Notes under the pieces: model-generated
Told to the model about the DNA's origin: nothing
Database searches by the model: none
Seen by the model: only the letters and a program-made list of their open reading frames with translations
NCBI GenBank assembly: GCA_017453605.1
Contig: JAFTEP010000019.1
Span: 1 to 10,668 of the forward strand
Length of the DNA: 10,668 bases
Source: Clostridia bacterium
GTDB lineage: Bacteria; Bacillota; Clostridia; Oscillospirales; SIG627
Reading direction: 5' to 3'
Position numbers and translations under genes: made by a program
Shown here: one piece after another, positions 1-6,306 of the stretch
How positions within the stretch are numbered: the first letter of the stretch is position 1
Layout: each line of letters starts with the position of its first letter

Positions 1-20
1 GGGCGGCTTTTCAGCCGCCC
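1..20 (-). terminator. Terminator hairpin at window edge, after the lipoprotein gene
   Basis: A perfect 8-bp inverted repeat (GGGCGGCT / AGCCGCCC) with a 4-nt loop lies 26 nt past the stop codon of the minus-strand lipoprotein gene. This is the usual place and strength of an intrinsic terminator. The U-tract would fall to the left of base 1, outside the window, so it cannot be confirmed. The hairpin could also serve a convergent gene to the left. Confidence 0.6.
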
Positions 21-46
21 CGGAGGGGAGATATTAGCGTGTGGGG

Positions 47-2449
47 TCACTGGGCGGTCGCGGTGTATGAGGTCTGGCCGTTTGAGAGGGTGTAGGTCGC
101 GCCGCTTGAAAGTTCGGATGAATAGACCGTCGCGCCGTAGTAGGTGAAGCCGTCGGCGACCGTGAAGCTCACGTTCAGACCCGAGAGCGTCCATGTGCCG
201 CCCGTGAAGGTGTAGGTCGAGCCGGTCGCGCCGCTCTGCGAGCCGGGCATCCCTCCCTGCGAGCCGGGTCCGCCCTGAGAGCCGGGCATTTCTCCGCCCG
301 GACCGCCGCCCATGCCGCCGCTCGCGCCGAAGTTCAGAGTAAGCGCGCCGCCGGAAAGAGTCGGGACTGTCTCCCTCGCGCCGAGCTGGATGAAGGTGCC
401 GCCGGAGATCGACGCCGCGCCGTCGCAGTCGAGGCCCGTCGCCATGGACGAAGTGCTGTTGGGAGCGCCGCGCACTATAACGAGCCCGCCCGTCATCGTG
501 AAGCTGCCGTTGCTGTCGATGCCGTCGGTGTCGCCGCTTGCCATCGTTATGTCGAGCGTCCCGCCGCTGATCTTCACCGCAGGGGATGCGCTGATCTTCC
601 TCGCGGCGTTGACGCCGTCGTCGGAGGCGTTGATCTTTATATCGCCGCCGGTGACGTTCACCACCGTCGCCTCGAGTCCCTCGTAGGCGCTCGAAATATC
701 AATTCTGCCTCCGTTGACGTTCAGGGTGTTGTCCGCGTGCATCGCGTCGGCTCCCGAGACGTAGCGCGATGCGGAGGAGTTGACCTTTATCGTTATCGTC
801 CCGTCGTTGACGTTTATATTCCCGAGCCCCGACGAGCCGTTTTCGAACACCGCGCCGTAGTTGGCGTGGAGAGCGTCGTCGTAGGAATAGAGTTCGAGCA
901 CTCCGCCGTTTACGGTCAGTTCGTTTTCTACCTTGATCCCCTTGTAGGAATCGACATCCGCGTTTTTGTCGGTGTAGGAGCTGTTGGACGCCGTAAAGAC
1001 CGTCAGTTCGCCGCCGTTCATCACGAAGTCGTACGCCGCCTGGATCCCGTCGCCCGCGGCGTAGATCTTTATCGCGCCGCCGTTTACCGTCACGGTCCCG
1101 CGCTGATTGCCCTTCGCGGAAACGTTAGTGTCCTCGGTCTTTATCCCGTCGCCCGCGGTCGAGATTATCTCGAGAACGCCGCCGTCGATCTTCACGCTGT
1201 GCTTGCCCTTGACGGCGTTGTTGGGCGCCTTGACGTCGAGAGTGACTTCGTTTACCGAAAGATCCTTTGTCGTGTGGACGCCGTTGTTGTAGTTTCCTTC
1301 GACGTAGAGCATCCCGCTCCCCGAGATCCTGAGGTCGCATCTCGCGCTGATCGCGCCCTCGCCCTGCTCGTCGGAATCGACGGTCTTTGCGCTCCTGAGA
1401 TCGTAGACCGTGTTCTCCGTGCCGGCTTTGACGGTTATTTTCAGACTGTCCGCGCTGACGGCGTAGATCGCCGAATTGTCACCCGACGTGACGGTCAGTC
1501 CCGAGAAGTTCAAAACGACGTCGTCGTCCTCGCCGGCGTCTATCACGATCCTGCCCTCGAGACTGCCCGAAAGATCGTATTCCCCGGCGGATTTGATCGT
1601 GTAAACGCTTCCGGACGAAACGTATTCGCCGTCTTCTGTCACGATCCTGAACGCGCCGTCCTGATCGCCCGCGTCGATCACGGCGCTCTGAGCATCCGAG
1701 ACCATGAGCGAACACGACGCGCCGAGAGTTCCGTCCGCGCCGACGGCGCTGACTGTTATGACGGTCTTGCCCGCTTTGAGCGCGGTTATGACGCCGTCCG
1801 CGTCAACGGAGGCGACCGAGGGATCGGTGCTTGTCCAGGTGAGTTCTTTCACGGTGGTCGAAGATGGGCTGAACGTGACTTTCAGAACCGTCTCGTCGCC
1901 GACCGTCATATTTGCGCTTTCCTTCAGCGACACAGCCTCGGGATAGACTTCTCCGGAAGACGTGACCGTGATCTCGGCCTCTGCGTAAACGCTCTCGTCC
2001 GAAACAAGATACGCGTAGAGATAGTAGGTTCCCGCGTCGGAAAACTCTTCGCCCTCGAAGACTTCGCCGTCAAAAAAGATCTTCAGCGAGATCCCGTTTC
2101 TTTCGAGCGCCGAATAGCCGATCTTCTCTGTGGAGGTCCCGTCGCTGAAAAGCTTCGCGACCCTCACGTCGGAAAGATCGACCTTAGCGCCTGCCGAATA
2201 GGCGCTCACGTCTTTCGAGATCGAAAGAGAGGTCAGAACGGGCTTTTCCTCCGGCGCGGCGGCGCCCGACGCGGGCGCGGAGCTCTCCGGCGCGGAGGAG
2301 GTCTTAGCCTTCGCGTCCTCTGTCGCGACGGAGGGCGCGCTTGTTTCGGTCTTTTTTTCTTCGTCGCAGGCGGCGAGCGCGAAAACGAGCGCGAACGCGA
2401 TGACGAGCGCAAGAACTTTTGTTATATTCATTTTCTTTGATTTCTTCAT
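47..2449 (-). CDS. Secreted lipoprotein with Ig-like region and Cthe_2159-like beta-helical carbohydrate-binding domain
   Basis: 800 residues. The N-terminus is a lipoprotein signal: basic MKKSKKMNITK, a hydrophobic stretch (about 12-27) and lipobox LAAC with Cys28, so the mature protein should be anchored to the outer face of the membrane. A Ser/Ala/Thr/Glu-rich linker runs to about residue 68. An Ig-like segment (about 70-168) follows, then a Big_2-type domain (about 171-253, with the typical W-TSTDPSVASVDADGVI pattern). Residues about 255-705 carry repeated short beta-strand units with recurrent 'VNGG' and 'DGI' turns, characteristic of the Cthe_2159 family; the founding Clostridium thermocellum protein is a beta-helix that binds polygalacturonate and cellulose. 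A Gly/Pro/Ser-rich linker (about 706-745) leads to a C-terminal beta-rich tail. The likely role is polysaccharide binding at the cell surface, with no catalytic motif seen. The first ATG is chosen because AGGAG lies 7 nt upstream; Met7 has no good ribosome binding site. Confidence 0.85.
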   Translation of the reverse strand: MKKSKKMNITKVLALVIAFALVFALAACDEEKKTETSAPSVATEDAKAKTSSAPESSAPASGAAAPEEKPVLTSLSISKDVSAYSAGAKVDLSDVRVAKLFSDGTSTEKIGYSALERNGISLKIFFDGEVFEGEEFSDAGTYYLYAYLVSDESVYAEAEITVTSSGEVYPEAVSLKESANMTVGDETVLKVTFSPSSTTVKELTWTSTDPSVASVDADGVITALKAGKTVITVSAVGADGTLGASCSLMVSDAQSAVIDAGDQDGAFRIVTEDGEYVSSGSVYTIKSAGEYDLSGSLEGRIVIDAGEDDDVVLNFSGLTVTSGDNSAIYAVSADSLKITVKAGTENTVYDLRSAKTVDSDEQGEGAISARCDLRISGSGMLYVEGNYNNGVHTTKDLSVNEVTLDVKAPNNAVKGKHSVKIDGGVLEIISTAGDGIKTEDTNVSAKGNQRGTVTVNGGAIKIYAAGDGIQAAYDFVMNGGELTVFTASNSSYTDKNADVDSYKGIKVENELTVNGGVLELYSYDDALHANYGAVFENGSSGLGNINVNDGTITIKVNSSASRYVSGADAMHADNTLNVNGGRIDISSAYEGLEATVVNVTGGDIKINASDDGVNAARKISASPAVKISGGTLDITMASGDTDGIDSNGSFTMTGGLVIVRGAPNSTSSMATGLDCDGAASISGGTFIQLGARETVPTLSGGALTLNFGASGGMGGGPGGEMPGSQGGPGSQGGMPGSQSGATGSTYTFTGGTWTLSGLNVSFTVADGFTYYGATVYSSELSSGATYTLSNGQTSYTATAQ

Positions 2450-2456
2450 CTTTTTT

Positions 2457-2521
2457 CTCCTGTCTGCCTCGGTAAAAGCGCCTTGCGCCCTCCCGCCGGA
2501 TCTTCTTTTGTCCCTATTATA
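2457..2521 (-). promoter_or_regulatory. Promoter -10 and RBS of the lipoprotein gene
   Basis: On the minus strand a perfect TATAAT (2516-2521) precedes a leader of roughly 60 nt and an AGGAG ribosome binding site (2457-2461). No good -35 hexamer is seen at 16-18 bp (the 17-bp position, 2539-2544, reads AATCTT), although the upstream DNA is A/T-rich. The promoter may therefore depend on an activator or an UP-like element, or the -10 may be a chance match. Confidence 0.5.
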
Positions 2522-2575
2522 CTCTCGATCCTTAAACGAAGATTTAAAATCGCGGGGTTTTTTTAAAAATATCCG

Positions 2576-2618
2576 AAAAAAACCGGGACGCGGCAGTCTT
2601 TTTTGACGGCCGCGCCCC
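2576..2618 (-). terminator. Strong intrinsic terminator of the symporter-hydrolase operon
   Basis: Starting 12 nt after the hydrolase stop, the minus strand forms a 14-bp stem (2605-2618 with 2585-2598, one mismatch and one G-U pair) closed by an A6 loop. Two bases later comes a run of seven T (2576-2582). This is a textbook rho-independent terminator and separates the operon from the lipoprotein gene. Confidence 0.93.
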
Positions 2619-2630
2619 GAAAAAAGTTTT

Positions 2631-3584
2631 TCAGTCTATAAAGTCCAGGAGTTTTGCGACGTACGGCTCCATGACGTCGTCGGTGCTGTAGTAGATCTCG
2701 TGCTTGGCGTCGGCAAACGTGACGTATTCGCAGTCCGGGATGCGCTCCGCGAAGAGCTTCTGCGGGGGGACGAGCACTATGTCGTCCCTGCCAGCCGATA
2801 ACAGAAGGCATTTTGCCTTTATCTTCTCGGGCTCGCCCTGTTTCAGGAGCCTTTTTGTGACGTTCAGCGACTCGAGAGTCCAGCGGTAGGACGGAGAGAA
2901 GTTCTGGTAGTCGGGATTTTTCCTGCGGAACTTCTCGTAGCGCGAGAAGCGCTCGAACGAGGTGTCGCAGGAGGTCTCGAATTTCTCCTCGCCGGGGTAT
3001 TCGCTTGAAAGGAAGATCCTCTTTTTCGCGCCTCCGAACAGGATCGCGGCGCGGCAGATCGCCTTTCCGACAAAAAGCGGATATCCGCCCGTGGAGGGAG
3101 CGATCATCGGGGATGAAAAGATCGCTTTCTCATAGACGTCCGGGTGCTTTTCAAGATAGAGCCCGGCGACTGCGCCGCCCATCGAGTGGCTGAAAAGCAC
3201 GCGGGGCAGATCCTTAGGGACGATCTTTTCGGTGAAGACTTCAAAGTCCGAAATATAGTCGTCGAAACGCTCGACGTGAGTGATCGTCCTGTCGGGAACG
3301 TGACGGAAGCTCTTCCCGTGACCGCGCTGATCGAAGATATAGACGTTTGAGCCGGAGGAGAAGAAATACCAGATCAGTTCGTGATACTTCTCGCAGGACT
3401 CCGTGAAGCCGTGGAGGATCGCGACGCTTTTTCGGGCGTCCGGGCGCGTGTAGGATCTCCAGAAGAGCCTGTTCGAATCGAAGCTCTCGAACTCTCCCTC
3501 GCTCTTTGCCGCGTCAAGCGCGGGCAGGACCTTCTCGTCGAGAGTTTTGTTGAGGTCCTGCTCTTTTATCAAATCAAAGTTCAT
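2631..3584 (-). CDS. Alpha/beta hydrolase, lysophospholipase / monoacylglycerol lipase-like (Hydrolase_4 type)
   Basis: 317 residues from the ATG at 3584. A longer reading from TTG at 3620 is possible, but GGAG sits 6 nt before the ATG and decides the start. Visible landmarks of the serine hydrolase fold are the oxyanion-side HGF (58-60), DQRGHG (85-90), the nucleophile elbow SHSMGG with Ser134, the acidic residue in GRDD (Asp267 or Asp268) and the catalytic His295 in KHEIYYS. The HGF...DQRGHG...HSMGG series is typical of the PldB/monoacylglycerol lipase group, which cleaves ester bonds in lysophospholipids or monoglycerides; the substrate here is unknown. No signal peptide or membrane segment is seen, so it is probably cytosolic. 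It overlaps the symporter by 11 nt, so the two are translationally coupled, and it may process an imported ester. The first elbow residue is Ser where the family usually has Gly. Confidence 0.87.
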   Translation of the reverse strand: MNFDLIKEQDLNKTLDEKVLPALDAAKSEGEFESFDSNRLFWRSYTRPDARKSVAILHGFTESCEKYHELIWYFFSSGSNVYIFDQRGHGKSFRHVPDRTITHVERFDDYISDFEVFTEKIVPKDLPRVLFSHSMGGAVAGLYLEKHPDVYEKAIFSSPMIAPSTGGYPLFVGKAICRAAILFGGAKKRIFLSSEYPGEEKFETSCDTSFERFSRYEKFRRKNPDYQNFSPSYRWTLESLNVTKRLLKQGEPEKIKAKCLLLSAGRDDIVLVPPQKLFAERIPDCEYVTFADAKHEIYYSTDDVMEPYVAKLLDFID

Positions 3585-5112
3585 TTTTTTCTCCGGCCTT
3601 TTTTGCTCTGAGTTTTTCAATCCCGGCGAGCACGCCCTTCTCGTTGTAGAGGAAGAACAGGAACGCTCCGCCGAGGCAGGCGGCGGTCGCGATGATCGCC
3701 GTCGTGCGGTACTGCATGGGATCGACGTATTTCTCGCCGTTCTCTAAGATCTTGGAGACGGTGACCGAGGTGTAGACCAGCATGGAGAGCGCCTGACCGA
3801 GCTTCATCGCGAAGGTTCGGGCGGCAAAGAACATCCCGCTCCTGTCTTCTCCCGTCTCAAGCGTGCTCAGCTCGCTGACGTCCGCGACGCAGGCCTGGGG
3901 AAGTATGCCGAGGATCGCCATCGGGATGCCCGCGCATCCGGCGATGATGACGCCCCAGATAAGCCCCGTCCCGCAGAAGACGGTCAGAAGAAACACGAAC
4001 GAATACGCGAAGAAGCCCGTGATGATGAGTTTTTTCTTGCCGAGCTTCGGAGCGAAGCGGTTGATGACGGGATAGAGCGAGAGGCTGATCACGGTCATCA
4101 GCACCGTCAGCATGAAGGTGTTCTCGGAGCCGATGCCCATGAGCCTCGTCTCATAGTCCGCAAGACCCGTCTGGAAGAGGGTGACCGCGAAGAAGTAAAT
4201 GACGTCGGAGTACACGAAGCGGCGGAACTGAGCGTTGCCGAAGGTCGCGAACAGCGACTTGAACGCCGGGGTATTCACGGGCTTGGAGTCGATGTAGTCG
4301 CGCTCCTTGATGTAGAAAGCCGGGATCATCATCGCGACGCAGGCGATCGCCGCCATTATACCTATCGCGATCCTCATGGAGTTCTGCTGAGCGGCCTGCA
4401 TGACGGCGATCTGCTCGGCGGAAGCGAGGTTGGAGATGGCGAGCGTCTTGTCGGCGAGCCCCGTCTGCAGTGCTTCGAGCGTCAGTCCGTTCGCGGAGGC
4501 GACAGAGGTGAGAACGTCGGTGACGGTATTGCCCTGGAACATTCCCGCCAAAGACGGGACGAGAGTCGCCATGGAAAATCCGGCGATGTAGGTGAAGGAA
4601 ATGTAGGTCGAGACGTTGATCCTGTGGCGCTGAGTGTCTCCGAGCTCGGCGATCAGCGCGTTATAGGGCGTGCAGTAGATCGTCATGAACAGATAGAAGA
4701 GCATCAGGAGAACGAAGATCAGCGTATCGTTGAGGACGACGTTAGTGAAACTCGGAACGACGAAGACCGCCACTGTGACCAGCGCGAAGGGGACGGCGAC
4801 CGCCTTCATGAAGGGGATGCGCCTGCCGCCCTTGAATGCGGCGCGGTCGGACCAGCTCGCGATCAGCGGGTCGGTCACGGCGTCGAAAAGTCTGCCGACC
4901 GCGGTGATGATGCCGAAGATCGTGAGAGTGGCGAGGATCGGGTTCTGAGTGATGAACGAACTGAACAGGCCGTTCGTGTCCCCGAATTTTTCCGGGGAGC
5001 CGGTGTAAAGGTGGACGAGCCAGGTGGAGATCACGCCGGAAAGCAGGCTCCATCCGAGCTGACCGACTGCGAAGATCCACAAGACCTTGTTGGTGATCGG
5101 TTTTTTAGCCAT
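3574..5112 (-). CDS. MFS transporter, GPH (glycoside-pentoside-hexuronide:cation symporter) type
   Basis: 512 residues with about twelve hydrophobic segments. Family hallmarks are visible: GRLFDAVTDPLIASWSDR (73-90), matching the GPH pattern around D77, D81 and D89 with the basic GGRRIPF loop after it, and TPYNALIAELG (148-158) followed by QRHR. GPH carriers import sugars or glycosides with Na+ or H+ across the cytoplasmic membrane. The substrate cannot be read from the sequence. A loop of roughly 55 residues (about 193-246), polar and Ala/Leu/Thr-rich, lies between two membrane segments and looks longer than usual for the family. ATG at 5112 has only a weak GAGAG site about 9 nt upstream. 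The C-terminal tail is basic and hydrophilic. It is the first gene of an operon with the downstream hydrolase. The EamA-type permease upstream reads the same way, with no clear terminator between. Confidence 0.9.
   Translation of the reverse strand: MAKKPITNKVLWIFAVGQLGWSLLSGVISTWLVHLYTGSPEKFGDTNGLFSSFITQNPILATLTIFGIITAVGRLFDAVTDPLIASWSDRAAFKGGRRIPFMKAVAVPFALVTVAVFVVPSFTNVVLNDTLIFVLLMLFYLFMTIYCTPYNALIAELGDTQRHRINVSTYISFTYIAGFSMATLVPSLAGMFQGNTVTDVLTSVASANGLTLEALQTGLADKTLAISNLASAEQIAVMQAAQQNSMRIAIGIMAAIACVAMMIPAFYIKERDYIDSKPVNTPAFKSLFATFGNAQFRRFVYSDVIYFFAVTLFQTGLADYETRLMGIGSENTFMLTVLMTVISLSLYPVINRFAPKLGKKKLIITGFFAYSFVFLLTVFCGTGLIWGVIIAGCAGIPMAILGILPQACVADVSELSTLETGEDRSGMFFAARTFAMKLGQALSMLVYTSVTVSKILENGEKYVDPMQYRTTAIIATAACLGGAFLFFLYNEKGVLAGIEKLRAKKAGEKNEL
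3591..3594 (-). promoter_or_regulatory. Ribosome binding site fixing the hydrolase start
   Basis: GGAG on the minus strand, 6 nt before the ATG at 3584 and inside the 3' end of the symporter gene. The upstream TTG alternative at 3620 has no comparable site, so the shorter reading is preferred. Confidence 0.75.
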
Positions 5113-5143
5113 AAGTCGTTTCTCTCTTTCAGGTTTGATAAGA

Positions 5144-5201
5144 TTGCCGCTCCTATTTTACAATAGAGAGCGGCAAAACAATAGAGAGCGGCAAATGTCA
5201 A
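5144..5201 (-). promoter_or_regulatory. Symporter promoter split by an 18-bp tandem duplication
   Basis: On the minus strand a perfect TTGACA (5196-5201) and a good -10 TAAAAT (5155-5160) are separated by 35 bp. The spacer is filled by an exact tandem repeat of an 18-bp unit, so deleting one unit would leave exactly 17 bp, the optimal spacing. With two units present, the best -10 for this TTGACA is only TTTTGC, and the TAAAAT has no good -35. A copy of the core TTGCCGCTC also lies in inverted orientation downstream (5144-5152), forming a dyad around the -10. The element identities are seen directly; the regulatory meaning is inferred. Confidence 0.6.
5160..5195. repeat. Exact 18-bp tandem repeat, two copies
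   Basis: The plus-strand unit ACAATAGAGAGCGGCAAA occurs at 5160-5177 and again at 5178-5195 with no mismatch. It lies between the EamA-type permease and symporter genes and overlaps the last base of the symporter -10. Exact identity suggests a recent slippage or duplication event. Confidence 0.97.
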
Positions 5202-5234
5202 CATTTTATTTTTTTAACGGATAATAACGTGTGT

Positions 5235-6128
5235 TCAGAACAGCAGGAACCACAGCGCGCCCGCGATGCTCAGAGCGACTCCCGCGATCTGACGGACGTT
5301 CAGCTTCTCGCGGTAGAAGATCCACGGGAACAGAGCGGAAACTATTATCGAAAGCCCGGTGCTCAAAGGAGAGGTGACGACGATCGGGAGATAGATCGCG
5401 GTGAAGAGCGTGAGGATATAGCAGGAGCCCGAAACAAAAGACGAAGCCGAGGCGAAAAGCGCGGAGCGCCCGGGGATCTTCAGCGCTCCTTTGCCCTTTT
5501 TCAGGCGCATCACGACGGCGGCGATCCCGAAAATGACGGTGCGCACCGAGGCGGCGAGAAAACTGAAGCTGAGTGTGTCGACCGTCGCAAAATTCGTCTC
5601 GACCTGATGCTGTTTATTGAGGATCGAGACCAGACTTCCGCCGATGACGACGAGAACGTAGATCAAAATCATGCCCTTCGAGCTCTTTTTGTCTCCGGTG
5701 AAGGTTATCAGAAAAGTCGCGGCGAGCATCAGGGCGATCGCGACGGTCCTCGAAGCGGTGAGAGTCTCGCCGAGGACGGTGACTCCCCACAGACAGCTCA
5801 AAATGATCGTGCCGACGGTGTTGACGATGTTCACTGTCGCGATCTGCCCCTTTTCGTATGCCTTGAGGGTCCCGATCACGTTGACGGCGGAGGAGATCAC
5901 GATGGCGGCGGCTATCGCGAGGGAGAACCAGGTGAATTCCAGCTTCCTTCCCGTGAAGACGATCACCCCCGCGGAGACGAGCGCGGAAACGACGCCGTTG
6001 ATGACAAGATACACCACGTCCGAGGAGAGTTCGGTTCCCGCGGACTGCTGATATTTTTTATAGAGCCAGACGGAGTTCAGCGAGCCTCCGAGACAGGCGG
6101 CGAGAAAAAGTGCGTAATATTGGAACAT
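5235..6128 (-). CDS. EamA/DMT-superfamily membrane permease
   Basis: 297 residues from ATG 6128, chosen because AGAGGA lies 8 nt upstream; an upstream GTG at 6179 would start upstream of the likely transcription start. About ten hydrophobic helices are visible in two repeats. Each repeat ends with the EamA-type signature: GETLTASRTVAIALML (120-135) and YREKLNVRQIAGVALSIAG (272-290), in which an acidic residue is followed by a helix ending in Gly. The family (10-TMS drug/metabolite transporters) exports or imports small metabolites such as amino acids; nothing in the sequence fixes the substrate. It has its own near-consensus promoter. There is no hairpin terminator in the 122 nt before the symporter gene, so read-through into the symporter operon is possible. 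Confidence 0.87.
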   Translation of the reverse strand: MFQYYALFLAACLGGSLNSVWLYKKYQQSAGTELSSDVVYLVINGVVSALVSAGVIVFTGRKLEFTWFSLAIAAAIVISSAVNVIGTLKAYEKGQIATVNIVNTVGTIILSCLWGVTVLGETLTASRTVAIALMLAATFLITFTGDKKSSKGMILIYVLVVIGGSLVSILNKQHQVETNFATVDTLSFSFLAASVRTVIFGIAAVVMRLKKGKGALKIPGRSALFASASSFVSGSCYILTLFTAIYLPIVVTSPLSTGLSIIVSALFPWIFYREKLNVRQIAGVALSIAGALWFLLF

Positions 6129-6136
6129 TTGGTTTT

Positions 6137-6142
6137 TCCTCT
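6137..6142 (-). promoter_or_regulatory. Ribosome binding site fixing the EamA-type permease start
   Basis: AGAGGA on the minus strand, 8 nt before the ATG at 6128. It supports the 297-residue reading beginning MFQYYALF over a GTG start 51 nt upstream. Confidence 0.75.
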
Positions 6143-6169
6143 TTTTATTGATGACGGACCGACGCAGGA

Positions 6170-6198
6170 AATATAGCACAAAAACCGGGCGTTGTCAA
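6170..6198 (-). promoter_or_regulatory. Promoter of the EamA-type permease gene
   Basis: On the minus strand a perfect TTGACA (6193-6198), a 17-bp spacer and TATATT (6170-6175) give a near-consensus housekeeping promoter. Transcription should begin near 6163, leaving a leader of about 35 nt with the ribosome binding site. Confidence 0.88.
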
Positions 6199-6242
6199 TG
6201 CTCCCGAAGGATTTTTTGCCTCTTGCGCGCTCTTTTTTTCTG

Positions 6243-6271
6243 TTGCCATCCGCGTGGACTTATGTTATACT
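6243..6271 (+). promoter_or_regulatory. Promoter of the radical SAM-methyltransferase operon
   Basis: TTGCCA (6243-6248), 17-bp spacer, TATACT (6266-6271) with an extended -10 TG at 6263-6264. It is divergent from the EamA-type permease promoter, and the two -35 elements are 44 bp apart. The predicted start near 6278 excludes the longer reading of the downstream gene from the ATG at 6262. Confidence 0.8.
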
Positions 6272-6306
6272 TGTATGAGAAAACAATATCTGCGGGGGAT
6301 ACCGGG

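Noticed and set aside
737..2440. Long 567-residue open frame on the plus strand opposite the lipoprotein gene
   Set aside because: It is the antisense shadow of a GC-rich gene: composition is Arg/Val/Asp-heavy without domains, it has no ribosome binding site, and the minus strand carries a clear signal peptide and recognised domains.
5229..6176. 315-residue plus-strand frame opposite the EamA-type permease
   Set aside because: Highly charged, repetitive Asp/Arg/Glu/Gly content with no domain; the minus-strand frame has ten membrane helices, a ribosome binding site and a promoter.
6148..6306. Longer N-terminus for the radical SAM protein (starts at 6148 or 6262)
   Set aside because: These starts lie before the predicted transcription start near 6278, and the extra residues are not like the family; ATG 6307 has a G-rich site upstream.
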